DNA of 64,000 nt. It comes from Caldilineaceae bacterium. Its GTDB lineage: Bacteria > Chloroflexota > Anaerolineae > Caldilineales > Caldilineaceae. The stretch is taken from contig JAHBVF010000012.1 of NCBI GenBank assembly GCA_019637685.1, positions 62,001 to 126,000 of the forward strand, in the 5' to 3' direction. The position numbers and the translations under genes are program-made. Numbering within the stretch: position 1 is the first letter of the stretch; every line of letters starts with the position of its first letter. The notes beneath the pieces are model-generated. The model did no database searches and was not told where the DNA came from. It was given only the letters and a program-made list of their open reading frames with translations. Shown piece after piece: positions 1 to 12,500 of this stretch.

Positions 1-581
1 TCGGTCAGCAGGGAAGCCAACAGCGCGGGGCCGTGGCCCGACTCGTCCCGTTCCCCCAGAAAATCGACTACATTGATTTTATTGGGTTTGTGGCCCGGGA
101 TATTGTCGAGATAAATATCCCGGGGAAAGGATATGGCCGCGGCCCGTTTCCCTTCCAAATCTAGCGCCAGCAGCATCAACACATCCGTGCGCCAGTTGCC
201 TTCGCCGGGGCGTCTGTCCGAGCCTAGCAGCAGAATGTTGACCGTATGGTTGAGTGGCAGGCCATCGGATTCCACAGGAACCGTGCTGGCTTCAGTGGTG
301 TCTTCGGTAGTATCTGCCGGGCTGTTCTGGGGCGGGGGCGATACGGCAGATTGTACAACAGACTGTACAGCAGTTGCTGACTCTGCTTCGGCCACTCGTG
401 TTTCAGCGGGTGCGGGTGCTGCTTTCACTTTTCCCACTTCTGGCTGAACTTCTGTTGGCCGGGCCGTGGGCGTTGCCACATCCGGGGCCGCGCGAACCTC
501 ACCCCGCGAGCGGGTACACCCCCCCGCAAATAACATCAGAAGCAAAACAGGGCAAAGAAGTACGATTCGTTGGATTTTCAT
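1..581 (-). CDS. LytR-CpsA-Psr (LCP) family lipoprotein, C-terminus cut by window edge
   Basis: The reading frame starts at the ATG at 581-579 and runs off the left edge. The N-terminus has a hydrophobic segment ending in a lipobox-like LFAGGC, followed by a long low-complexity Ala/Pro/Glu linker. Then comes the start of an LCP domain: NILLLGSDRRPGEGNWRTD, a hydrophobic strand, and ISFPRDIYL followed by KIN. LCP proteins transfer undecaprenyl-linked polymers to the cell wall or otherwise handle polyprenyl phosphates outside the membrane; the Asp/Arg-rich motif seen here belongs to that fold. The start overlaps the stop of the upstream HD gene by four bases (ATGA), so the two are probably translationally coupled. 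Catalytic residues further on are outside the window. Confidence 0.85.
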   Translation of the reverse strand, partial: MKIQRIVLLCPVLLLMLFAGGCTRSRGEVRAAPDVATPTARPTEVQPEVGKVKAAPAPAETRVAEAESATAVQSVVQSAVSPPPQNSPADTTEDTTEASTVPVESDGLPLNHTVNILLLGSDRRPGEGNWRTDVLMLLALDLEGKRAAAISFPRDIYLDNIPGHKPNKINVVDFLGERDESGHGPALLASLLT

Positions 582-1144
582 TCGCCATTCTCGACGCATA
601 TCTCTTCAAAAAGGGTGCGGCTGGCAGGGAAGTGCCACTGATGGCCCCTGCGGAATTCCTGCAAATTGGTATGTCCCCGCTCGCCATAGCGCAGCGATTG
701 GAGCACCATTTCCAGCTTGTCCACGTCTTTGACCAGGCGCGCTTCGGGTGTGGACCCCGCGTCATATTCCTGCCACAAGGCCACATACGTCTGGCCCTGG
801 GGCAGTCCGGCCAGCAGATCGCTCAAAATGCGTTCCTCGGCCTGGTGTTTGGCATGACTTCCCAGTGCCTGGGCTGAACGGCGGGGCAGATCGGTCAGCA
901 CACTCTCGGCCAGGTCGTGGAGCAGCGCCAGGGTGACAATCCGCTTTACATCCAGCGGCTCTGTCAACCCCTGGCCCGCGTAATCCGCGTTCACCTCATC
1001 GGCCAGAAAGAGCGCATAGAGCGCGACCAGACAGGTGTGATCGGCCAGGGATTCGGGCTGGCTCACGCCTGCAAAAAGCCAACCTGTGCGGGGCAAACTT
1101 TTCAGATGATTGGCAGTGCGAAAAAGATTCAGTAGCGACGGCAT
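578..1144 (-). CDS. HD-domain phosphohydrolase (YfbR/HDDC2-like 5'-nucleotidase)
   Basis: 188 residues. The metal-binding HD signature is visible: ADHT near residue 35, the HDLAE pair near residue 76, and a late Asp in VKDVDKLEM near residue 140. This order matches the YfbR/HDDC2 group of 5'-deoxynucleotidases, which remove the phosphate from dNMPs and take part in nucleotide salvage. The length fits the family. The start is the ATG at 1144, with no strong Shine-Dalgarno before it. The gene lies upstream of the LCP gene and shares an ATGA overlap with it. Substrate is inferred from family only. Confidence 0.82.
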   Translation of the reverse strand: MPSLLNLFRTANHLKSLPRTGWLFAGVSQPESLADHTCLVALYALFLADEVNADYAGQGLTEPLDVKRIVTLALLHDLAESVLTDLPRRSAQALGSHAKHQAEERILSDLLAGLPQGQTYVALWQEYDAGSTPEARLVKDVDKLEMVLQSLRYGERGHTNLQEFRRGHQWHFPASRTLFEEICVENGE

Positions 1145-1148
1145 ACCG

Positions 1149-1288
1149 TTTTCAGGTCAGTGTACATGCCCATTTCGGGCACAACCAGCAATGAAAATGC
1201 GAGGTAGCGCAAGCTGTCAGCTTGCCTTACAAGGGCTATTTTCAGGTCAGTGTACATGCCCATTTCGAGCACAACCAGCAATGAAAAT
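1149..1288. repeat. Pair of 50-bp direct repeats in the 1145-1517 gene gap
   Basis: Copies at 1149-1198 and 1239-1288 differ at one base and are 90 bp apart. Each begins TTTTCAGG and ends AATGAAAAT, and contains a small GCCC/GGGC hairpin. Between them lies a perfect 8-bp-arm palindrome, GCAAGCTGTCAGCTTGC. The rest of this 373-bp gap (1289-1442) is low-complexity dispersed sequence built from cgcag/acgcag words. I see no gene in the gap. Confidence 0.85.
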
Positions 1289-1442
1289 AGGAACGCAGAT
1301 TTACGCAGAAGCCACAGATTACGCAGATTCTATCCGTGTTTATCAGCGTTCATCAGTGGCTATTCTTCGTTTGAGAATCGGGAATACGAAACAGAGACTT
1401 AACCTAATCTTCAGTACACTGGAAACAAAGTTATTCGACTAC

Positions 1443-1475
1443 AGAAGTTCGACTTTTCTGAAAAGTCGAACTTCT
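1443..1475. repeat. 33-bp palindromic repeat, copy 1 of 3
   Basis: Arms AGAAGTTCGACTTTT and its exact complement around a 3-base loop (CTG). Other copies are at 20245-20277 and 45311-45343. It lies downstream of the cinA-like gene stop, read on the minus strand, so it could end transcription there, but no U-tract is obvious on that strand. Confidence 0.85.
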
Positions 1476-1517
1476 ACGCCCAAAAAACTTTGTTGACGCT
1501 GTATTCAGTCTCCAATC

Positions 1518-2741
1518 TCAAATCCCCACAATATCCCGCCGCACCAGGTCCAGCGCCCGGTTGCCAATCCAGGCCGTGCTGATGTTGTCCCGCCCCCCAA
1601 AGGGGAAGCGGGCTGTGCGTATACCGGTGGGACCGGCCAGAGCCAGCCACGTCTGTCCCGGTGTCTGGGAATAAAAATCCTCGTCCGGCTGGCCCGACGA
1701 AAGAATCGCCAACCCGTAGGTGGCCCCGGCCCCGGTCCGCAGATCAGCCGCAATGCGCCTCGCCTGCGCTTCGTCCACCACTTCCGCTCTATCCTCTTCG
1801 ATTCGGACATCGGCCAGCACTTCGCTACCGCCCTCCGCAGCGCGCAGTCGTTCGGCAATCGCGCCGGCGGACGAAGTTTCCAGCAGGGCGATTGTGGCTT
1901 TGGCCTCCCGCAAGAGGCGAGCGGTTACACTCTCCACACTCTCATCCTGGGTGGAACTGTAGATGTACTGGCCTACCCGTTCCCGCACCTGAGCTTCCAT
2001 CTGGTCCAACAGAGCCTCGGCCTCGTCCGCGCTGGCTGCCCGGGCGGCAATGCGGATATCGGCCTGGCCCAGGTGCGCGGCCAGCCCCACTGTTGGGTTG
2101 CCTGCGTTCATCAGATCGCCCAACTGGGTGTCCAGGGAACTTTCGCCGATGCCCACTGTGCGCAATATGCGCCGCCGAATTACCCCCACACCGCCGGTCA
2201 GGGTCAGAATGTAGGGCAGGACCGATTCGGTCATCATCCGTTTCATTTCCCGGGGCACGCCGGGCATGGCAATGATGCGCGCGCCTCGTCCGTGGCGCAG
2301 GTCCGGCGTGATGAAGCCGGGTGCTGTGCCCACTGGATTGGGGATGACTGTTGCGCCTGCAGGGATATACGCCTGGCGCAGATTGTTCTCTGTCATTGGG
2401 TTGCCCCAGCGAGCGAAGCGCTCCCGCAACTTCTCCACAATCCCTTCGTCCCGCACCAGCGTGTGGCCACAGGCCGCGGCAATCGCGTCCCGGGTGATGT
2501 CATCGGCGGTGGGGCCAAGGCCGCCTGTCACCAGCAGCAGATCGCTGCGGCCCAGGCACATCTCCAACACACCCCGCACCCGGGGTTCATTGTCGCCGAC
2601 AGTCATTTTGTAGTAGAGGTTGACGCCCACCTCCCGCACCTGCTGGGCGATCCAGGCCGCATTGGTGTCCACAATATCGCCCAATAAAATTTCTGTGCCG
2701 GTGGTGATGATTTCAGCCGAAAGAGGAGTTGTTTGCGCCAT
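1518..2741 (-). CDS. cinA: CinA family protein with degenerate PncC-type C-terminal domain
   Basis: 407 residues from the ATG at 2741; the open frame extends upstream but the MoaB/CinA domain begins right after this Met. The N-terminal half has the CinA/MoaB-like features: AEIITTGTEILLGDIVDTNA at residues 7-26, VTGGLGPTADDITRDA, and a conserved GVPREMKRM. CinA proteins act on pyridine-nucleotide by-products (ADP-ribose pyrophosphatase plus nicotinamide-mononucleotide deamidase). The C-terminal half aligns with the PncC deamidase, but the usual ESCTGG signature reads ETSSAGA and the later GPxGG-type stretch is altered. The deamidase activity may therefore be weakened or lost. It sits alone between repeats and the CpXC gene. 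Confidence 0.85.
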   Translation of the reverse strand: MAQTTPLSAEIITTGTEILLGDIVDTNAAWIAQQVREVGVNLYYKMTVGDNEPRVRGVLEMCLGRSDLLLVTGGLGPTADDITRDAIAAACGHTLVRDEGIVEKLRERFARWGNPMTENNLRQAYIPAGATVIPNPVGTAPGFITPDLRHGRGARIIAMPGVPREMKRMMTESVLPYILTLTGGVGVIRRRILRTVGIGESSLDTQLGDLMNAGNPTVGLAAHLGQADIRIAARAASADEAEALLDQMEAQVRERVGQYIYSSTQDESVESVTARLLREAKATIALLETSSAGAIAERLRAAEGGSEVLADVRIEEDRAEVVDEAQARRIAADLRTGAGATYGLAILSSGQPDEDFYSQTPGQTWLALAGPTGIRTARFPFGGRDNISTAWIGNRALDLVRRDIVGI

Positions 2742-2833
2742 AGGGGGAGCCTTTGGAGTGAAAAGTACAGTAAAAGTACGGTTCCACGGGGCAGGGGGTG
2801 TACACGACTCTCGCACCCCCCGCCCCACCGGAT

Positions 2834-4399
2834 TTACAAGAGCATTGTCGCCTGTACCCGCACAGATTTGATGCGCGCGGCCAGTTCTGTATTATTTTCG
2901 GATCGGAAACGCTCTTCCAGCCCGCGCAGTCCTTCTACAAATTCTTTGCTCAGCAGGCTGCGGTTCTCCTGCAACAGACGGCGCACCTCTGACTCGTCCT
3001 TGAGAGAGACCAGTTGGTTCAGCAGGCGCAGGTCTGGGGGCAGATTGCCCTGCAGAATTTCCATTGCGCTGTCATAGATGGCGCGCAGGCGTTTGACGGC
3101 AAAAGTAGCCTTCTTCTCTTCGGCCTGCTGGATGTTGGAGGCCAGCACCGCCAGGAACATTTCGTTGAGCTGGTCGCTCTTTTCCCGCAGCAGTTCGTCG
3201 GGATTGGGCGATTGCAGCACCTCTTGCAGGAAAGCCTGCACCTGTTGCAGCATAGCTTCCTGGCTTTGGGCCTGGCTCTGTTGGCTCTGCTGGGAAATCT
3301 CCACCACCAGTTCCCGCAGAGAAATCAGCGGGCCGCGCATTTCCGGATCATCTGTGGCGTCAATGCGTTCGGTCAGCGTCATCAGGAACTGGTAGTCGGC
3401 CAGCCCCCGGGCCACAGTGAGCAGGGAGACGGCAATGGATTCGCCGTCTTCGCTGCCGTCCCAATATTCCAGGAGCAGGTCCAGAAAATCGTCCCGGCTC
3501 ATTGTGGGGCTAAGCCGGGCAACAGCCTGGCGCAGAATCTCTTCCGTGGCCTTGACCGTTCTGCCCGCTTGGGTGGTGTCGAGCAGATAGGTGCGCAGTT
3601 GGGTGATGGCGTCCAGGACTTCCTGCTGCCCCTGCTGGCCCAGCGCGTTGACCACCTGGCCGAGCAGAGCAAAGAAGTCCCGATCGATGAGCTTCTTGCG
3701 CCGGTCTGCCACCATCTTCATGGCCTTTACATCCGGGGCCAGCCGCACCAGACTGGTGATCAGTTCGGACTGTTCCCGCTGGGTGCGCAACATCTCAGGC
3801 GTCACGCCCTCAAAGCCCCAGAGCGTTTCGAGGAAGGAATCCCAATCGAAGAATTGTTTGGGGTTGAGCATATAGCCCCGGCGTTGCTCGCTGGAAAGCC
3901 GGCCCATCAACGCTTTGCTCATCTCGCCGATCACCTGCTGCACCTGCATATCCTGCAATTGGGCCTGCCGGGGAACCAGCACGCCCAGAAACTCATTGGC
4001 CGGGTCGTGGACCATCAGGGGTGCGCTCAGCGCGCCGCCCGCGCCGCAGTTCTGACAGATGGCCGCGTTGATCTGGCCGCCCAGCAGCGGCTCGCGCAGT
4101 TCCGGGTTGGCCCCCAGATCGACAATACTGAAAACAGGCGCGGTAAAAGGTGTGCCGCAACTGGGGCACTGGACCTGGACACCCTGGGGCGGGAAGAGGA
4201 ATTCGGGCCGCTGGCTCCGGGGACGGGCAGGCTGATCTGCGTTTGGGGGCGCTGGTTCGCTGGCAGCCGGCGGCGCCGGCGTTTCTGCTTCTGGCTTCTT
4301 CTCCTCTTCCGTTCGGCGACGGGCAAAGCCTTTGGGCAGCTCGATCCCGCCCGAAGGCTGCTGGGGCGCGGGGCCTTTGGGTGTCCAAATCTCACTCAT
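2834..4399 (-). CDS. CpXC domain protein
   Basis: 521 residues. A proline/glutamate-rich N-terminus (about residues 1-72) leads into a CpXC domain: CPSC at residues 78-81 and CQNC at 115-118, a probable zinc-binding treble clef, with the family's conserved hydrophobic core following. The remainder, about residues 160-521, is alpha-helical and Gln/Glu-rich (for example repeated QSQQSQAQSQ), likely a coiled or scaffolding region. CpXC proteins are common in Chloroflexota but have no established function. Start ATG at 4399. The gene is on the same strand as ligA, 163 bp downstream of it. Confidence 0.75.
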   Translation of the reverse strand: MSEIWTPKGPAPQQPSGGIELPKGFARRRTEEEKKPEAETPAPPAASEPAPPNADQPARPRSQRPEFLFPPQGVQVQCPSCGTPFTAPVFSIVDLGANPELREPLLGGQINAAICQNCGAGGALSAPLMVHDPANEFLGVLVPRQAQLQDMQVQQVIGEMSKALMGRLSSEQRRGYMLNPKQFFDWDSFLETLWGFEGVTPEMLRTQREQSELITSLVRLAPDVKAMKMVADRRKKLIDRDFFALLGQVVNALGQQGQQEVLDAITQLRTYLLDTTQAGRTVKATEEILRQAVARLSPTMSRDDFLDLLLEYWDGSEDGESIAVSLLTVARGLADYQFLMTLTERIDATDDPEMRGPLISLRELVVEISQQSQQSQAQSQEAMLQQVQAFLQEVLQSPNPDELLREKSDQLNEMFLAVLASNIQQAEEKKATFAVKRLRAIYDSAMEILQGNLPPDLRLLNQLVSLKDESEVRRLLQENRSLLSKEFVEGLRGLEERFRSENNTELAARIKSVRVQATMLL

Positions 4400-4562
4400 T
4401 AGATGATTTCCTTATGCTTGGCTCGCCCGACCGTCCGGCGAGAGGGGTGCAGGTCAATCTGTCTATTCTACCCGAAAGGGAGGGAAGGTGGAAAGAAAGG
4501 AGAATAGAGATTGGGGATTGGGGGTGTGCTTGTGCCTCACTTCTCTTCCTTTGTCCTCTTCT

Positions 4563-6761
<2,199 letters not shown>

Positions 6762-7529
6762 TTACTGTTCACTGATTACCAAAAAGTCCCCCGCGGCCCA
6801 CCCCACTAACTGGTCTGCCGGGTCGTTGACCACCCGGATGCGATACCAGAGGTAGCCGTCGGCCTGCACGGGATAGTCGCCGTAGTCGCCGCCGGGGGAG
6901 AGGACGAGAAAGGGTGCGCCGTCGTTGTAGATGCCCAATGTGAGCGCGGCTGTGCCGGGCGTCGAGCGTAGACGAATGCCCTGGCCGTTTGTATTGGCCA
7001 CTATCACCTGCATTCCAGCGCTGAGTCTGGAATCGGATGCGGCGGGCGCGGGCGTCGACTCTGGGGCAGCCGCCGCGTCTGCTTCTGTGGCGGCTTCTTC
7101 TGCCCGGGAGTTGTCGAGAAAAACGCTGCCCACCACACCGGCTGCCGGCCGGTTGGGCAGTATTGGCTCGCCGGGGACAGACGAACGCTGGGATTTCCAG
7201 ACCAGGAGCAATACGATAATCGCCAACACCATCAGCCCGCTTAAAAGATAGCGACTCTCCAGCAGCCGTTTCAGGGGATTGCCCGGCTCTGCTTCGGCTG
7301 TCGGCGCGGGTGTTTCCCAGCCCACCTGCCCGTGGGGAACGTCCACGGGGAGAGTCACCCCGTGGGTTTGGGCGGGCACGGCTTCAAAGACCGGCTCTGG
7401 TGGGATGCCCGCGGCCGCGGGGGGTATGGCTTCCACAGGGGCGAAGACCGGTTCGTCCAGCAGCTCTGCCTCAAAAACCGGTTCGTCCAATGTGCTGTTG
7501 TCCGGGTTTGGCTCTCTCCAATTCGTCAT
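6762..7529 (-). CDS. Single-pass membrane protein with extracytoplasmic SH3b domain
   Basis: 255 residues. The N-terminus (1-90) is acidic and proline-rich with a repeated DEPVF motif. A single transmembrane helix (about residues 94-111, LSGLMVLAIIVLLLVW) is followed by an Ala/Pro linker and a C-terminal SH3b-like domain (about 165-255: MQVIVANTNGQGIRLRSTPG ... VGWAAGDFLV). SH3b domains usually bind cell-wall or surface ligands. The topology is probably N-in, C-out. Shine-Dalgarno GGGAG lies 8 bases before the ATG at 7529. It lies between polX and ligA on the same strand. Function is not known beyond envelope location. Confidence 0.72.
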   Translation of the reverse strand: MTNWREPNPDNSTLDEPVFEAELLDEPVFAPVEAIPPAAAGIPPEPVFEAVPAQTHGVTLPVDVPHGQVGWETPAPTAEAEPGNPLKRLLESRYLLSGLMVLAIIVLLLVWKSQRSSVPGEPILPNRPAAGVVGSVFLDNSRAEEAATEADAAAAPESTPAPAASDSRLSAGMQVIVANTNGQGIRLRSTPGTAALTLGIYNDGAPFLVLSPGGDYGDYPVQADGYLWYRIRVVNDPADQLVGWAAGDFLVISEQ

Positions 7530-7609
7530 TCGTCATTCTCCCAGAGAGGCGATTCCGGCCTCGCGCCAGTTTCCTTGCGCCTGGAATTGCCTCAATCCGT
7601 TGTCCGTTT

Positions 7610-9412
7610 CTATCTTGCAATATTCCGAATATTTCTGTCTTTCAACATTCCCAGCATCTCGTCCAGGGGCCGGGTATTGATGACATCGGCCGCGGTCAGC
7701 CAGCCCCGCCGCGCCGTGTGGACGCCATAGGGCAGCAGATCGATCTGATCCACACTGTGGGCGTCGCAGTTGATGGCGAGTTTGCAGCCCAATTCCACGG
7801 CCCGCCGCGCGTAGGCTCCGCTCAGGTCCAGCCGGGCCGGATTGGCATTGATCTCGACGATTGTACCCGTCTCCGCGCAGGCTTGCAAAACCCGTTCCAG
7901 ATCGATCTCCGACGGCTCGCGTCGGCCAATCAGTCGGCCTGTGGGATGGCCCAGAATGTCCACGTGGGGGTTGCGCACCGCCTTCAGACAGCGCTCAGTA
8001 ATCGTCTCCCGGTCCTGGCGCAGACCGGTGTGGATGGAGGCCACCACCACATCCAGCGTTGCCAGCACATCGTCGGGCAGGCCCAGTGTGCCGTCGGCCA
8101 GCACTTCGGCCTCTGTGCCCAGCAACAGGCGAAAGTCGATGCCCGCGGCCGCGTATTCCCCGTTGAGCCGGTCAATCTCGGCCCGCTGTTCGGCCAGCGC
8201 CCCGGCATCCACCCCCTGGGTCACGCCCAGCCCAATGCTGTGATCGCTCACATTCCAGTATTCGTAGCCTTTGGCCTGGGCCGCGGCGGCCATCTCTTCG
8301 AGCGTCGCCTTGCCGTCGCTGAAAGTGGTGTGGCTGTGCAGTTCGCCCACAATATCGGCCAGCTCGATGAGCCGGGGCAGGCTGTGCTGGCGGGCGGCCT
8401 GAACCTCGCCGCGGTTCTCCCGCAGCTCCGGGGCCACCCAGTCCAGCCCCAAAAAGGCGTAGAGTGCCTCTTCGGTCTCAAAGAAGCGGTCAGTGCCGTC
8501 GGGGAAGTCCGGGTGGCCGTCGCTGGTCAGGGAATATTCGTTCAGGCTCCAGCCCTGCTTCTGGGCCCGCTCGCGCACGGCCACATTGTGGGCCTGGCTG
8601 CCGGTAAAATAGGCCAGGGCTGCGCCCCAATGCCGGGCCTCCACCACCCGAATGTCCACCTGCATCCCGTTGGGCAGGGCAATGCTGGACTTGCGATCCC
8701 CCGCGCCCAGAATGTCCACTGCCTGGGGCAGGGCGCGGAAGGCTTCCATCACCGCCACGGGCTGTTCGCTGACAGCCAGAATGTCCACGTCGCCGATTGT
8801 TTCTCGCCAGCGGCGCAGGCTGCCGGCCAGTTCGATCTTTTGGATTGTGCCCGGCGGAAGTGCGGACAGCAGATCCGCTATCAGCCCTTCGGCCAGGGGG
8901 CGGGCGCTGCCGATAGGTGTGCGGTCATTCTGCCGCCGGGCCAGAAGCTCGATGCCTTTGAGAATTTTCTCCTCGCTTTTGGCCCCAAAGCCCTTCAGTT
9001 CCCGGATGCGCCCGGCCGCGGCCGCGGCCTTCAATCCTTCCACACCGGTGATATCCAATTCTTCCCACAGGCGTTTGGCCGTCTTTGGCCCCACATCGGG
9101 AACCCGCATCATTGCCACCACCCCCGCGGGAACCTGCTCGGTCAGTTTGTTGTAAAAAGGGATAGAGCCGGTGGTGAGGAGTTCGTCGATCTTTTCGGCA
9201 ATGGCCTGGCCGATGCCGGGGATGTCGCGCAGCGCGCCCGCGGCGTGGACCGCGTTGATGTCCTGGTTCAACTCGGCAATCGTGCGGGCCGCGTTCTGAT
9301 AGGCAATGATTTTGAAGCGATTCTCGCCTAAAATGAGCATCAGATCGCCGATGTCAGCGAAAATTTCGGCGACCTGGCGGTTGTTCAGGCGGGGCAGTTC
9401 TGGGGCTGTCAC
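7610..9412 (-). CDS. polX: DNA polymerase X family protein with PHP domain (PolX)
   Basis: 600 residues, the normal PolX length. N-terminal helix-hairpin-helix region ([27 protein letters not shown]), then the polymerase-beta nucleotidyltransferase core with [19 protein letters not shown] carrying the paired metal-binding aspartates. The C-terminal PHP domain has [11 protein letters not shown], the NVSDHS motif, [18 protein letters not shown] and INCDAHS, the metal-binding His/Asp set giving 3'-5' exonuclease activity. Such enzymes fill short gaps in base-excision repair. The start ATG at 9412 precedes [13 protein letters not shown], the usual beginning. Confidence 0.95.
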   Translation of the reverse strand: MTAPELPRLNNRQVAEIFADIGDLMLILGENRFKIIAYQNAARTIAELNQDINAVHAAGALRDIPGIGQAIAEKIDELLTTGSIPFYNKLTEQVPAGVVAMMRVPDVGPKTAKRLWEELDITGVEGLKAAAAAGRIRELKGFGAKSEEKILKGIELLARRQNDRTPIGSARPLAEGLIADLLSALPPGTIQKIELAGSLRRWRETIGDVDILAVSEQPVAVMEAFRALPQAVDILGAGDRKSSIALPNGMQVDIRVVEARHWGAALAYFTGSQAHNVAVRERAQKQGWSLNEYSLTSDGHPDFPDGTDRFFETEEALYAFLGLDWVAPELRENRGEVQAARQHSLPRLIELADIVGELHSHTTFSDGKATLEEMAAAAQAKGYEYWNVSDHSIGLGVTQGVDAGALAEQRAEIDRLNGEYAAAGIDFRLLLGTEAEVLADGTLGLPDDVLATLDVVVASIHTGLRQDRETITERCLKAVRNPHVDILGHPTGRLIGRREPSEIDLERVLQACAETGTIVEINANPARLDLSGAYARRAVELGCKLAINCDAHSVDQIDLLPYGVHTARRGWLTAADVINTRPLDEMLGMLKDRNIRNIAR

Positions 9413-9500
9413 GGGCGGTTCCTCCGGGCGAAAGGCGGTATTGTAGAGGAATTATAGCACAGGGCGGGCACAGGGACTGACCGCCAGACGCAACTGCATT

Positions 9501-12500
9501 CTACGCGTAGACTGGCAGGGCGGGGATCGACGGTTTGTGGTTTTGAAACGGAGCGTGCCCCGGCATAGCCCAGAACGCATCCCGATATGCCGGGTCGATA
9601 TTGTCCGCCCGGTATGCCAGGTGGGCCTGGGCCAGCCCGCGCACGTCATCGGCCAGGGGATCGCCCGCGGCGCAGAGAATGGCGTGGACAGTGTGAAGGG
9701 CGAGGAAAGTGTCGGTCGTGCGGTCCAGCGGGTGGCTGAGCAGGTGGCGGGCGATGGGCCGTGCCTGGGCGTGGGCCGCGGGCAGATCGCCGCTTTGCAA
9801 CGCAGCCTGGGCCAGCCCGGCCAGGGGTTCCTGTGCCCGGTTCTCCATTTCCAGCCGCAGCAGAATTTCGGCAGAGCGCTGAAAGTCGGGGATGGCCGCG
9901 TCCACCTGGCCCAGCTTCAGCCGCGCCCAGCCGCGCAGGGTGCAGGCGTGGGCGATCTGGCGATCTTCGTTGAAGGCTTCGCTTTCGGCGATTGCCTCCG
10001 TCGCCCGCGCCTGGGCCTCCCGCCAGTTGCCCTCATGAAAAGCGATCCACCCCAGCGCGGTGATGGCTTTGACAATCCACAGATGCTGTTGCTGTTTGCC
10101 CAGCGCAAACAGGGCATCCAGCTGAGTGGTTTTCGCTTCCGCCAAACGCCCCTGCTGGAGAAGCCAGAACCCAACGTAATTGAGAAGTATCCCGCGATTT
10201 GGTTCATCTTGCAGCGCCAGTGCAGCATCTTGAACCTGCTGGATATACTCTTGTGTGTGCCGGTACTTTCCCAGGCATGTGTAGATCATCACTAAATTGC
10301 GCCGGATCATAATTGTGGCTGTGTGATTGCCTATTTGGTCGCCACGCGCCAGGCCAAGCCGGTAGAATTCCAGCGTCTCTGTGTAGTCGCCAATGCCCTG
10401 GGCAATGGCCAGATACCCCATTTTGTTGAGGATGTTGACCTCTCCGACCGCATCACCTGTTTCCCGGTAAAAGCGTAGGCTTTCTTCTAGTATGGCGCGA
10501 ATGTGGACTGGACTGCCACCGTTGAACATTTGCAGCGCGGCCTGCCGTTCCAAAGACTGTGCAGCAATGGTGGGTAGGTTAACAGCCAGCGCCGTGTTTT
10601 GCGCTTCTTCTAAAAGCGCTTGAGCTTCGGAAAAACGGCCATATCCCCAGAGTTCGTGGCCGGCCCGCATGAGCGCTTCGGCCTGTAGCGCTCCATCGCC
10701 GGATGTCCGTGCATACGACACCGCTTCCTGGACCAATTCCAATGCCAGGCCGCTATCGCCTGTCCAAGATTCGTGATAGTGCTGGGCTAGCTTCAGCCCC
10801 GCCCGGCGACGGGTGGCCTCCCGGCTGCCGTCGTCGAGTCGCTCCACCGTTTGCGTCAGTTGTCCCAAATCCGCCACCCACTCCGGCATACGCCGGGCAG
10901 CCCGGTTGATCCGTTCCCGCTCGGCCAGGAGAGGATAGACCGCGGCGTCGCCCTCGCGCTCGGCCAGGGCCATGGCCGCGCTGAGATAGCCGGCGGCCTC
11001 GGCGTGGGCGTAGCGGTCCAGGGCCACGACCGCGGCCTGGCGGTAGTGTTCGATGGCGGCTAAATCTTCTCCCGCGGCCGCGAAGTGGTGGCCCAACTGT
11101 CCCTGCACTGGACCCAATTTTCCCGCGTGGGTATTCAGCAGCGCTTCCCCGGCGCGGCGATGGAGCAACCGTCGCCGGGCCACGCTGATCCCCCCGTAGG
11201 CCACATCTCGGATGCGGTCGTGGCTGAAGTCGTAGCCGTCGCCGCCCACGCCCACTTCCCGGATGATGCGCCGCCGCCACAGTTCGTCCAACCCGTCCAC
11301 CAGCGCGGCTTCGTCCAGCGGACAGGCCGCGGCCAGCACCGGATAGGTGAAGGAACGTCCCAGCACCGCGGCCTGGGCAGCAATCTCCCGCGCCGCGGAT
11401 GAGAGGCGGGAGAGGCGACCTTCAATGACTGCGTGAATTTTGGGAGGTAAGGGGCCGGGGATCGGGGACTGGGGATTGGGAGGACTCACTGGCGCATCAG
11501 TCCCCAGTCCCCAGTTCCCAGTCCCCGGTCGCCAATCTCCCAATCTCACAATCTCTTCCACAAACAACGGATTGCCGCCGGAGTCGGCGAGGAGCGCGGC
11601 CACCGCCTCTTCATCCAGCGCTGTCCCGCCGGTCTGGGCGGCCAGTTGGGCGGTCTCCTCCGCGGTCAGGGGCACGAGGGGGAGTTGGGCCAGTTGGCTT
11701 TGGGCCTCTGCCTCCCGGATAACCGTTTGCAGAGTGGGGTTGTCCAGCATCTCTTCGCTGCGGGCTGTGCCCACCAGCAGCAGCCGGGCCGGCGCGGGCT
11801 GGCGCAGGAGGAAGGCCAGGAATTCCAGACTCTCGGCATCGGCCCAGTGCAGATCGTCCAACACCAGCAGATGGGGGCGGCCATCGCCGGTCAGCGCCTG
11901 GGCCAGGGCATCGAAAAGACGCCGCTTCTGCCACTCCTCGGCCAGGGGCGGGGGCGGGGGCAGGTGGGGGTGGCTGGTCTGAATCTCCGGCAGCAGGCGA
12001 GAGAGTTCTATCAGCCAGTGGTCGTCCAGCCTTTTCCAACCGGCAGCCAGGGCATCGCCGCGCAGCAGATCGACCAGCGGTCCATAGCTCACCCCACTGC
12101 TGGAGGCATAGGCGCGGGCGTGGGCCGCGGGAATGGCCTGGCGTTCGGCCCAGGCCAGCATTTCCTCGGCCAGGCGGCTCTTGCCCATCCCCGCCTCGCC
12201 GGTGATCAGCACCCAACTGGCCCGGCCTGACCCGGCCTGCCGCCACTGCTGTTGGATGGTCTGCCACTCGGCCAACCGCCCCACCAGGCGATCGGTGGCG
12301 ACGAAATCCACGGCTTGCGGCTGGGCAGCGGTCGCGCCTTCCTGCTGCAGCAGTTGGGTGTAGAGTTGCTGGGTTTCGGGGCCGGGTTCTACGCCCAGTT
12401 CCCGGCGCAGAAGGGTGGCACAGGTGTGATAAGTTTGCAGGCTGCCGGCCCGGTCGCCGGTCAGGGCCAGCAGACGCATCAGCCGCCGGTAGCTGGCTTC

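Noticed and set aside
1110..1496. Small plus-strand gene
   Set aside because: The frame is made of two direct repeats and dispersed repeat words, without ribosome site or homology.
7310..9331. Long plus-strand open frame of 673 codons opposite polX
   Set aside because: It is antisense to a clear PolX; codon pattern and His/Gln/Gly-rich composition are those of a GC-rich shadow frame.
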